NCBI GenBank assembly: GCA_023525975.1 | Contig: JAKNSE010000037.1 | Span: 7,174,501 to 7,238,500, forward strand | Origin: Smallanthus sonchifolius | Taxonomy: Eukaryota > Streptophyta > Magnoliopsida > Asterales > Asteraceae | Direction of reading: 5' to 3' | DNA: 64,000 nt | Shown here: one piece after another, positions 45,408 to 55,785 of the stretch | Numbering within the stretch: position 1 is the stretch's first letter | Layout of the letters: each line of letters starts with the position of its first letter | Notes under the pieces: model-generated | What the model was told of the DNA's origin: nothing | Database searches by the model: none | What the model saw: only the letters and a program-made list of their open reading frames with translations | Made by a program: the position numbers and the translations under genes

Positions 45408-45949
45408 TGTCATGTCATTTACGGGCCATAATTTTTCTTTATTCATTTTAGTAGGTAAACTCTTACCGGTTCAAACATAATATGTTACATAGGTTATTAT
45501 TTCAACATCTAGTAAAACCCATGAGTTTGAACCATGCTTATTACTATACACACGTACCATTACAAGTATGAAGATGTATATTTGACTTTATTTAATAAAC
45601 AAGTTATTACAAATTATAAATTCGTGAAAATGAGACATTTTGCAAACCACACATACATGCATTTTCATTTGAGTTAATCCAAATATAAAAGATTTAATAT
45701 TTTTACAATATACACACACACACATACATATATGTATATATATATATATTATATATATTGGACATAATTATTTTACCTATGTGAAATAGACATATGAAAG
45801 TCGATTTTATAAAATAATAAAACATTTCGGAGCATGTTTAATTGTAAACATATACACGTACATATTTACAATGTAAATAAACAAGTTTGAACCCCCTAGA
45901 CATTGGAGCCCTTGACTTTGAACCCTGTATTCCCAAAATTGACCTTTTT
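45408..45949 (+). repeat. Truncated 5' LTR (first ~540 bp)
   Basis: TGTCATGTCATTTACGGGCC against TGTAACATCCATGATTTACG in the other LTR; near-identical from there to GACCTTTTTC, where the copies diverge abruptly. Confidence 0.85.
45712..45762. repeat. CA/TA microsatellite
   Basis: Same tract recurs in the 3' LTR at about 49443-49492 with a different repeat number, as expected for LTR partners. Confidence 0.8.
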
Positions 45950-46310
45950 CATCATGACCATGAACCCCCAAAATCGAACCCTCAAAGCCCAGTCCACAAC
46001 AATTCTCATCATGACCATGAGCCTAACAATAGTATTATTAATACATGATGGCTGGAAGAGTGTGTAGGCCCATGAGAGATTCTGGCTAAGGAAAGACAGG
46101 GTACTTAAGTGTGTCTTAGTGACCCACCCCTCTTTCTTGGGAATTCTCCTCAGGGATGCATTGCTTATTGGTCAAGTGTATTTCTAAAATACTATTGTGA
46201 AGACTCGCTGTTATGACTAGTCCAACTCTAAACCTATGAGAACTCCTATATTTTGACACTCAATATTTCATTATCACTTACAACTTTTTCTTTGTTTCTC
46301 TGCTAGACAT

Positions 46311-46892
46311 GGACTCCTACTCTCCTTCCTCCCCGGTATACCGTCCCGGAGCAGAGTCTGATTGGGAAGAAGACATCAGGTCACCCGTGTATCGGTTACC
46401 ACCACCCCAGCTGCCAGGCCAAGGTTTGATATAAGGGCAGATTGGGCTAGGAACACCGACCCAAGACTTCGAACACCTAGATCACCCCCATTAAGAGGCC
46501 CGCATCTGGTGCCCGACCCATATCAACCTAACCCTTGGGTAAGGCATACCATGGCACCCACTAGTGCTATGGGAATTCCAATCAATGACATTCACCAATA
46601 TGTGAGGACCGCAGAGTTTGAGAGGCAAAGGATGGAGCATGAGGTAATGCACGACTTGCAAGGACAAAGAATGGATAGCCTAGCAAACCAATTAGGGTAC
46701 CAAAAGGAATTAATCTCCATCCTCGAAAAAGAAATACCAAAGCATCGCACGGAGATAGTTAAAGCTGAAGCCAGGTCGACTACCCGAGTGACCATAGCGG
46801 TGCTCGTTGGGAATTATCTTCCTTCTAATGGAAAACTACAAGAGACGTTAACAAAATTATTTTTCCATTATTTATTGTCTTTAAATTTTTAG
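46311..46892 (+). pseudogene. gag N-terminal relic of the LARD
   Basis: Seen: ATG 46311 opens MDSYSPSSPVYRPGAESDW and stops at a TAA near 46432. The +1 frame continues as FDIRADWARNTDPRLRTPRS, and a basic, coiled-coil-like region follows (EFERQRMEHEVMHDLQGQRM, then EKEIPKHRTEIVKAEARS). Then it ends at 46892 in AT-rich DNA. Known: several plant Gypsy gags begin with such Ser/Pro-rich and coiled-coil regions. Inferred: a frameshifted gag remnant. The capsid core and zinc knuckle are absent. Identification is moderate because no diagnostic motif remains. Confidence 0.5.
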
Positions 46893-47770
46893 TTTGAGAA
46901 CCATTTCCCTATTTTTTGAGTAATGTTTAACATTTCAGCATTTAATCCATTTTATATATATTTCAACTCTAAAGTTATTATTCATTGATTTGACCCGTTG
47001 AGTGTAAATCACACCCATCATATTTTCATTAAAATTTCCCAAGTATCACCTTCTTCATTCAATACGATTTAGTACACTACCAACAATCCCCTTCGTAAAC
47101 AACTCATCCTATTAGATTTAAGCAAACCTTGTTATCTTGTTCAAACAAAATGTTTGTCAAACTTTTAGATAGTATCAAAAATATAAATTTTTCATAAACC
47201 TTTTCACCCTATATGGAGACTTAATACGACCTGTCTTATAAAAGCAGTATTTCAAATTGATAAATAATTATGACTTTTCTCGTTAAGTCAATAAATTCTA
47301 AACCCTGGTTAAATTAATATACAACTGCTTGTTTAGCCAATAAATTTCCCTTAAAAATGTTTTTCTTATAATAATTGAAAATTTTAATAAAAAGATTTTT
47401 CCTATAAATTGGTTATTTATTTAGATTATTTGACTCAATAGTTTCACTACTTCATATATCTACCACCAAGAACATGTTACAATTTCCTATTTTTAAACAA
47501 AGATCAGTTCCTTGTAAACCCATTTCTCATGATATTTTCTGAACCTCCTCGTTACCTTTCACTTGCCGCTTCAAGAGACGACCCATTTCGCGTAGACATT
47601 AACCATCCCTACAAACCTCAACGAGATTTAAAGAGCTAGAACCTAACTACCACATTATACATGAACGCCAAATAACACGCTTGTCCTCAACACTCGATCA
47701 CATACAAAACACGTTAGTATACGTCACACACGGAATTCAATAATTTACGTATGCACGTTCACAAGATACA
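46893..47770. other. AT-rich interior of the LARD
   Basis: No coding homology or structured repeat recognised. Confidence 0.3.
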
Positions 47771-47776
47771 CAACAC

Positions 47777-48265
47777 GATCACATAATACATGAAACTAGT
47801 TTATTTACAAATCCCAATTTACTGGATTGATCACATAACACATGAAACTTGTTTATTTGCAATACACAATTTACTGGATTGATCACATAACACATGAAAC
47901 TTGCTTATTTGCAATACACATGCTATTGGGTTGGACACATGGAACTTGGTTGGTTGCAATATACAAGATACATAACAATTGTTTGCTTGGTACATTATAC
48001 TAGATTGACTACATTGAACATGAAACTTATTGATTTACAAAATACATGATGCTAAGTTGTCAACACCATACATGAACTTCATTTCCTACAATACACATGA
48101 CACTATGTTGTTTACATTACACATGAGAGTTTATTGATTTACAAAATACATGATGCTAAGTTGTTCACTCTACACATGAAACCTATTTGATTACAAGCTA
48201 CGTGACACTAGATCATACATGAGACTTGTGTGTTTACATTATACGCGAAACTAAGTTGCTTGCAA
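47777..48265. repeat. 52-bp tandem repeat decaying rightward
   Basis: GATCACATAACACATGAAAC begins units at 47777, 47829 and 47881, exactly 52 bp apart. Further diverged units (ACATGAAACTTATTGATTTA and similar) continue to about 48265, so about nine units in all. Confidence 0.85.
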
Positions 48266-49141
48266 TTGTTACAAATGATTGAGCACATTATACACAAAGA
48301 ATGGTCATACACTTTGTTCACCAAACTTGGAAACCATAACACATTGAAACTACTCGGGGTTTGACGTATTCTTGTTCAAACACGAGTAAACTAAGAAACT
48401 CTAAGTTATACTACCTTATTACTCCTTAGTTGCTAACTGACCTGCCTACCTAAGGACATAGTTACTCTTTAACAGCTTTTATGTGAAAACAATAGACATG
48501 AACTAAGTGAATTTGTGCCCTTTTGACCCACACACAAAGGAAGGATCTATACGGACCATGCGATGATTCGAGTAATTACGGGTGCATACGAAATTATAAA
48601 AATCAGCGCATAGAAAACATAGTGAATTCTATCGTGTGTTGAGACCTAAAACCTATCGTGATATAAAGCAACAAAACTAATGTGATATGACAAGGGCATG
48701 GTGGATACGCCGATGGTACTTCCTATATATAAGTGCTCTGTCATATTATCGGAAGTAACGTTGTTCGTATCGCGTGAAGTTTTGACCTAGGCCTGTGTTT
48801 GTGAACTCTCTTATCCCCTGACAACTTCTGAGCATATTAGATTACACCTTAGTCAAACCATGATCATCAAATTTCCATCAAATCCATTCCAAGTAATGCA
48901 TTTCACCTTTAGAATCCAAATGATTATTCGACAGTTCTACTCCTTAAATCCACTTCAAAACTAAATTCGTTATTATCAGTTATATCCGACCTTGAATATG
49001 AAAATCTGTGTCTTGTCACCAGTTATACTCCTTGAACCAACTGCCATCACACATTGAGAACCTAAAACCCTCACTTATTTCCTGATTCAGTATACTCCAC
49101 TAATTAAATTTCGGGACGAAATTCCCTCAACATGGGGATAC
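48266..49141. other. 3' interior of the LARD up to the purine tract
   Basis: No open pol sequence. The final ~35 bases (TTTCGGGACGAAATTCCC then CATGGGGATAC) are the conserved pre-LTR segment and polypurine tract. Confidence 0.5.
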
Positions 49142-52100
49142 TGTAACATCCATGATTTACGGGCCATAATTTTTCTTATTCATTTTAGTAGGTAAACTCT
49201 TACCGGTTCAAACATAATATGTTACATAGGTTATTATTTCAACATCTAGTAAAACCCATGAGTTTGAACCATGCTTATTACTATACACACGTACCATTAC
49301 AAGTATAAAGATGTATATTTGACTTTATTTAATAAACAAGTTATTACAAATTATAAATTCGTGAAAATGAGACATTTTGCAAACCACACATACATGCATT
49401 TTCATTTGAGTTAATCCAAATATAAAAGATTTAATATTTTTACAATATATACACACACATACATATATGTATATATATATATTATATATATTGGACATAA
49501 TTATTTTACATACGTGAAATAGACATATGAAAGTCGATTTTATAAAATAATAAAACATTTCAGAGCCTGTTTAATTGTAAACATATACACGTACATATTT
49601 ACAATGTAAATAAACAAGTTTGAACCCCCTAGACATTGGAGCCCTTGACTTTGAACCCTGTATTCCCAAAATTGACCTTTTTCCTAAACTTGGATCTATT
49701 TTGACTTTTAAAGTCAAACAACCTTAAGATATCTTGCAAATCAAAGCTGCCATCGATCAAATCCGACTATTATGGACATTCATGGGTTTCCAAATCAAAT
49801 ATTGGCTGATTTCAAGTTCTAATGACACTCCAACTCGATCTGTACGCGATTCAATTCAAAATTTAAAAAGATTTGACTTCGCAGAGTCAAACCGAACCAG
49901 TTTCAATTCGAATTCAAGGAAATAAATGCAATTACAATCCGTAAATCACGCTCAGTCAATACTCTAATGAATTCAAACCTAAAACGCGACCCAATTCATC
50001 ATAAGTTAAACGGATTGATGCGAGAAACATGCAGACAACTGTCCCTTACTAGTTCGAATTGAATGGGACAATTAAGATGAAATTGAACATTTAGAATCAC
50101 TCACACACCTTCGCTAATCCTCTCACAAACTCCCTGGCACTCGCAGTGGTTGCATTTCATCCGTGGATCGCGGGCAAACCTCAAGAACATCGAGCCTGTG
50201 TTCTCAATCATCCTCGTTCGTTTCATCGCCAATTCAAGTAAGAACTACGTCATTAGCTTCGTTTTCATTTGGCAGACAAAATCCCTCTGTCAATTTCAGA
50301 TGACAGAGGGTATCAAACCCAATTCCATTTTGAATTCGTGCCGGGTTCATGCGCATTCAAATTAGGGTTTATGGTTGGATTCTGGTAGTGTATTAATAAA
50401 GCTGGGTTTCATATTATTACCAGCGAAACCACCTGGTCCGGCCGGTAAGTCACTGCACCGCCGAACCAGGTGGCGTGGGTTCGAAACCCATACCCGACAG
50501 TCCTTTTTAATTTCACTAAAACAAGAACTGGTCCCCTTTCAGTCACATGATAAAACAAATTCGAACCAGTTGAATGTCAAGGGTCTGTCCCCTGTTCCAG
50601 TGGTGAGACGTTGAGTGCACACAGAACCCAACCGGGTTCGAACCGGGTGGTGGGTTTTCTTTTTTTAAAATCAGTTTTAGCCATAATGGTAATTTTACAA
50701 AATTTATTTTATAAGACTTATACCCCTTAGAAATGATTTGTACAATAATAAGCAAGTTTTAAATAAAAAAAATTATGGTTATAATTTAAAATAATGAAAC
50801 ATCTTATTTTCAATATAAAGTTCATTTAAAAACCATCTTTTTTTTATAGTTAATTTTTCATTTAATTTGCAAGGGTTTTTATAAACATTACTTATCCATT
50901 TTATACCCTATAAAATTATACATAGTCCCATAAGATTTCTAATTAAGATTTAAGATTTATTTAAACAAATCTAAACTTTATACTAAACATATCTAAATTT
51001 ACATTTCATTTATTCTTTATAAAAACACACTATATTTATAATAACTAAACAGAAAGAATTTAGTTATTTAAATTCTTCATCTTTTTACATTAATAATTTC
51101 ATTGGGGTTTAAATTGTAATATGTATTTACACTACATTTTTGACATATTACTGTAGTAAACTTATTTATTTGGATTGCTTATTCACACTACTCTGACACA
51201 CTATTATAATATTAAAATAAATAAATAAAAAGAATTTATTTATATAAAGTATTTAAATCCTAAGACAATTGAGTTATACTTTGAGGTTTACATTTTATTC
51301 AAATACAAGCATCCACTTACACAAACTCATTTCATAGAATTTCACAAATACTTTTGTACAAATCCCCGCACTTAAAATCCGTTGAACCCTAAACTTACCT
51401 TAGACTTTGTACATGACAATAATTCAAGTTTATACATATTCACTCTAGGTTAACTTGTTGATTTACAAGAATCACTTTTGCTACCTATTTGTTCGTGCAA
51501 TCTACACAATTATTACCGGTGAGTATTACATAGCCCCTTTTCACACTTTTATATTTTTTGGGGTGAAACATGAACACTATACATACAATTGTTACATTTA
51601 CACAAACTATACAAACACAAATCCTCTTTACATTCATGTGTGTAAATTTGAGCTTTATGTTTGAGTGCTAGGTGTGTTAACTTTTGTGTGCAATTTATGT
51701 GCAATCATTAACTATACAAGCCGACGGTTAACAATGATAGATCTATTGAGTCTGACAAACCCACCCAGATTGGGGTGATTGTTACCGACAACACAATTTG
51801 CATGCTAGTTACAAAGGTTTGATTGTACTTTGGTTACACAATAGTTGCTCCCCATAAATGTCTTATTTTATCATGTTATGTAAGGATTTGTTTATTCACA
51901 TCTATATACTTTCTACGTACAATTCTGTGTATGCTCACCAACTTTTTAGTTGACCTTATTTTATTCATGTTTCAGGTTCTAATGTGTGAGTTGATCAAGA
52001 TATGCTACACTTAAGTTTGGACTTAGTTAAATTTAAACAAAGAATATTATGTATTTCATTTACATACTTGTTTGAAATTGGTTATGTTTGATTTGTTTGG

Positions 52101-52205
52101 AATGAAATTTGGATGATTAATATATTACAATCTAGTCAACCTTGTGCTCATGAACAGTCTACATGTCCCGCCCCGACGTATTCCGTCGTCGGTTGGGGTG
52201 TGACA
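49142..52205 (+). repeat. 3' LTR of the LARD (~3.06 kb)
   Basis: TGTAACATCC start and GGTTGGGGTGTGACA end. Reference copy for 1-2042 and the solo LTR. Contains a perfect 10-bp inverted repeat CCCTCTGTCA/TGACAGAGGG (50283-50310), a B-box-like GGGTTCGAAACCC at 50477-50489 and the A/B module at 50595-50644. Confidence 0.88.
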
Positions 52206-52215
52206 ACCCCTTCCC

Positions 52216-52228
52216 TACACACACACAA

Positions 52229-52271
<43 letters not shown>
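52216..52271. repeat. (CA)n-(TA)n microsatellite
   Basis: CA repeats followed by a (TA)n run that abuts the inverted-repeat element at 52272. Confidence 0.9.
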
Positions 52272-53165
52272 GGGTTGAGTTCATGAGAGAACTCACTTTA
52301 ATGAGAGAACTAGAGAACCACTAAGAAAAGAAGGGATGGAATTTTAAAGAGTAACGGTAAAATTGAAACTTAAAATATATAAATCTTTAACCATTTCTAT
52401 CTTTTGCATACATTATTATTTTTTTTAAAACATTGCACCATTAAATCAATAATTTCTTTATCTTTCATTTGAGTATAATTAACGTTATAAAAAATAAGAA
52501 TCAACTCGTCGTTTTTTTTCTTATTATTTTCAATATAGAGTATGTGTACTATCATCCCCAAAAACCTAACACAGCCCCAAAAACCTAAACCCCCACCCCC
52601 ACCAAAAAACCTAAACCCCCATACCCACCCCACCCCACCAAAAAACCTAAATTCCCCACCCAAAAACCTAAACCACCCCACCCAAAAACCTAAACCCCCC
52701 ACCTATCCCCACCCAAAAACCTAAACCCACCCACCCAAAAACCTAAACCCATCCACCCCACCCACCCCCACCGAACCTCAAAAACCTAACCCTAAACGTA
52801 ATACTGCATATGTGTAGTACCACTATAAAAACCTAACCCACCCACAAAAACCTAAACCCCTCACCCCACCCCCACCCCACCCACCCCCCAAAAACCTATA
52901 CCCCCCACCCACCCTAAAAAAATCTAAACCACCACCCCCATCCAAAAACCTAATCTAAAAGCTAAGCTAAAACCAAAAACTAAACCGACTAGTTTTTCGA
53001 GGGTTTTTTTTTTAACAAGGACGACGTGGGAAACATAGTCTCCGAACCACTTTTTAAATTTTTGATTTGTATTTTGAGTTATGATTTTTTTAATTATTTT
53101 TTTACCTTTAAAAAGGAGTTCTCTAGTTCTCTCCCTAAATGTTAGTTTTCTTATGAACTTCACCC
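52272..53165. mobile_element. TA-flanked inverted-repeat element, second family (894 bp)
   Basis: Seen: GGGTTGAGTTCATGAGAGAA at the left; the right end in reverse reads GGGTGAAGTTCATAAGAAAA, and GAGAGAACTAGAGAAC is shared further in. (TA)n lies on both sides. The middle is a C/A-rich minisatellite (52553-52975). No gene: the frames over the C-rich part are low complexity. Confidence 0.75.
52553..52975. repeat. Minisatellite of CCCAAAAACCTAAAC-type units, telomere-like
   Basis: AAAAACCTAAACCC-like units of varying length (roughly 14-25 bp) repeated about 20 times; one spot reads AACCTAACCCTAAAC (52778-52795), close to the plant telomere repeat CCCTAAA. Degenerate and interstitial. Confidence 0.75.
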
Positions 53166-53177
53166 TATATATATATA

Positions 53178-53739
53178 GGGTTAGGTTATGGTAAAAAAAG
53201 TTTTAAAAATAAGAAAGGTAAGAAGAATTCTGGACTTGATATGCGTCCTTTTATTGTTTTTAAAGGGAGGGTATAATGGTCATTTTGTAATATAAGGTTT
53301 GATATTACACAATAACCATACCTGATATTACACAATGAGAAAATTACACAATGACCAGACCTTATATTACACAATGACCTGACATATTTGAGTGAACTAC
53401 ACAATATCGAGCAAATTACACAATAAGCTGAAAAACGTAAAACACAATGATAAATAGATATAACACAATGATAAAAAAATATTTGACAAAATAAGCATAT
53501 TACACAATGACCAGACCTTATATTACACAATGACCTGACATATTTGAGCGAATTGCATAATAATGAGAAAATTACACAATTAGCTGGAAAATGTAAAACA
53601 CAATGATGAATATATATAACACAATGATGAAATTTTTTTGACAAAATGAGCATATTACACAATGATGAAAAACATTTGACACAATAACCAGACCTGACAA
53701 TACACAATGAACAGACCTGACATTACACCATGACCGGAC
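53178..53739. mobile_element. TA-flanked element, third family, with 159-bp tandem repeat
   Basis: Seen: GGGTTAGGTTATGGTAAAAA after ATATATATATA; ends near GACCGGACCTAAAA before ATATATATA. The interior repeats TTACACAATGACC-type words, with a higher period of about 159 bp (CAGACCTTATATTACACAAT at ~53355 and ~53514). The long minus-strand frame here (53707-53186, Cys/His/Ile-rich) comes from the repeats and is not a gene. Confidence 0.6.
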
Positions 53740-53752
53740 CTAAAATATATAT

Positions 53753-54165
53753 AGGGGAGGGTTCCAGAGAAAACCACATATTTAGGCGAAAACCGAGAAA
53801 ACCATTAAAAAACCAATTTTAACCAATCATATATTAATATTTATTTTTTATTTATTATTATTTTATTTATTTATTTATAAGAGTATCAATGTAATATTAC
53901 ACATTTTTACCAAAAAATCATTTAAGTATTGGCTTACGTATACGTAACCCATAGTGTTACGTATACGTAAATAGAAAACAAACAAATTACGGTTACGTAT
54001 ACGTAAAACACAATACGTAAAAGAATTTTTTGGTAAATTGTGTAATATTATATTTATACATTTAGAAATAAGTTAAAAAAATAAAAAATCTATAAATGAT
54101 TTGATTGGCTTTTAGTGGTTTTTCAGTTTTCGTCTAACTTTGTGGTTTCTCGGTTTTCGCCTAAG
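53753..54165. mobile_element. TA-flanked element, fourth family, with ACGT palindromes
   Basis: Seen: GGGGAGGGTTCCAGAGAAAA at the left, then TTTAGGCGAAAACCGAGAAA; the right end in reverse reads CTTAGGCGAAAACCGAGAAA. Contains the palindrome TTACGTATACGTAA three times (53934-53947, 53957-53970, 53993-54006). The right outermost end appears lost. Confidence 0.65.
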
Positions 54166-54379
54166 AAGTATCTTAATTCATGTTTTGCTATTTTTATTTT
54201 TATTTAGAAGATGTCAAATACAATTCATTTTGCATTTAGAACAAAAACATGAGCGGGTGGTAATGGTTTAGGCACTAGCCTGTCTTTTCCATTACCTCAT
54301 GTTCGAATCCTGGTAGAACACTATTTCCATACTTTTTGTTGCAGTTTTTTCTTTTTTTAGGTTTAAAAAGTTGCTGGCA
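54166..54379 (+). other. Spacer with a tRNA-like phrase
   Basis: GAGCGGGTGGTAATGG (54251) and ATGTTCGAATCCTGG (~54299) resemble A and B boxes about 45 bp apart, followed by T-rich DNA. Could be a SINE head or a Helitron-carried tRNA relic. Confidence 0.35.
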
Positions 54380-54654
54380 TATCTTTTTCTTGTTGCCATA
54401 TAAATATTAAAAAATATAGGTGTATTTAATAACAACGATGGTGGGAAAAAATGATAAAAATGAATATGGAGGTGACATGTGACATGGAAAACCTTTATTT
54501 ATTATATAGTATAGAGTATCACTTTCTTTAAATATATATTATTATTAAAATATAGATGCGTATTTAATAAGAGAGAGACACGGGAAAAAAAGACTAAAAT
54601 GAATATGGAGGCGACACGTGGTATGAAAAACTTTTACTTGTTAAATAGTATAGA
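54380..54654 (-). mobile_element. Two Helitron 5' ends in tandem
   Basis: Seen on the minus strand: TCTATACTATTTAACAAG starting at 54654 and CTCTATACTATATAATAAA ending at 54516, each followed by the same ~120 bp (CCACGTGTCGCCTCCATATT-type). Both match the 5' part of 7092-7518. The 3' end to the left was not found. Inferred: truncated or tandem copies of one non-autonomous family. Confidence 0.6.
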
Positions 54655-54806
54655 TAGAATCATCCCATTCATTAGGTCCGTTAGACAATTTGTGTTAACC
54701 AAGTGGACTCGTTATCTAATTTAAGGTGGCCCAAATAAACCCTAATGCTAATTTTTTTTACCAACCAACATATTCTTTAAAATCAATGACAATAAATTAC
54801 ATCTAT

Positions 54807-55785
54807 TGTAACATCCCGGAAATCCAGAAACTATTGGTTCGGGTCGGCGGACGACCCGAAACCATAATTAACATAATTACAGGCGGAGTTGATCTATCAA
54901 GGTGTGTTTATTTACCGAAATGGGAGCGGTTGACAGTTAAAAAGGATTCACACGTGAGATTCGGGATAATGGAATTAAAGGGACCATCCAATTAATTATC
55001 TCATAGCTCAGGAAAAATACGCATTATGTGTAACTTAGAGGGACCCGGAGAGCAACTTGTGGGGTTTATATTCTACCTTGATGCAAACCCTAGGCCATTC
55101 GGCCTAGGAGATGTGGGCGACGGCAAGGAACAGCGACAAGCAGAGAACCGGCAAGAGAAGGAGAGGGGTGTACGACGAGGTGGTGCGACGACGACAACTC
55201 GAGCATGTAACTTCTTTTTACTCTTTTTTGTAATAGTTCGTAAAGGGTTATCGGGGGAGGAATGGGATAGACGGAGCAGTCGCCGGGTTTACGGTAGCAA
55301 CTACGGGAAGGCTGCAGCTGGTCAGTGATGGTACCTGGGTGGCGTGCGACTGTGGTGGGGCAGCGGAGGTGTAGTGAGAGGCCGACGAAGGATGACATGA
55401 GGAGCAACATCACGACAGCAGCGTGTTACGACGTATGAGGTTAGCATGGTCCGGCTATGGCTTCTCGACGAAAAAGACAAAGAACCTGATTGTGTTAGAC
55501 GGAGGCGTTAGGACGGCGGTAGTGGTGTCCGGGGGTTGCTGTGATGGTGTTTCACGGTTGGCTCACGAAGGAGAAGAGGGAGTGCTCTGTCTAGGGTTAC
55601 ACTCGATGAGGTGAATGGCGTGATCTTGGAGAGGTACATGGTGGTGTCAGTTACTCGACGTGAAGGACAGAGGTGTCGTACACGGTGGTGGCGAAGGTGG
55701 TGGTACGTGGTCCATGGTGCTTGGTACTCGGTGGAAGAAACGGAAAGCCGAGTCGGGTTCGGTGACGAGAAGTGCGGTGGTGCAC
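54807..55785 (+). repeat. 5' part of a LARD-family LTR
   Basis: Shares TGTAACATCCCGGA, the GACGACCCGAA phrase and the AACCCTAGGCCA...GGCCTA leader with the LTR at 38042-35411. The GC-rich part holds several overlapping short frames that I reject as genes. The junction to pol lies at about 55785, where GTGGTGCACAAC changes to TACTCTAAGAGTGAGG. Confidence 0.65.

Larger units (their letters stand above)
45408..52205 (+). mobile_element. Second large non-coding LTR element with gag relic
   Basis: Seen: 45408-45949 repeats 49142-49683 almost exactly, and the right copy extends to 52205 as a full ~3.06-kb LTR. A typical end of interior (TTTCGGGACGAAATTCCCTC, then ATGGGGATAC) stands before TGTAACATCC at 49142. 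Between lie a leader, a gag fragment, AT-rich DNA and a 52-bp tandem repeat. Inferred: the 5' LTR lost about 2.5 kb together with the primer site. No 5-bp duplication is seen (AGAGT before, ACCCC after), consistent with rearrangement. Confidence 0.85.

Noticed and set aside
47777..47980. CRISPR-like array
   Set aside because: Whole 52-bp units repeat with no unique spacers, in plant DNA; a minisatellite explains it.
53186..53707. 173-codon minus-strand frame rich in Cys and His
   Set aside because: It is produced by the ACACAATGA-type tandem repeat; there is no start context, domain or unique sequence.
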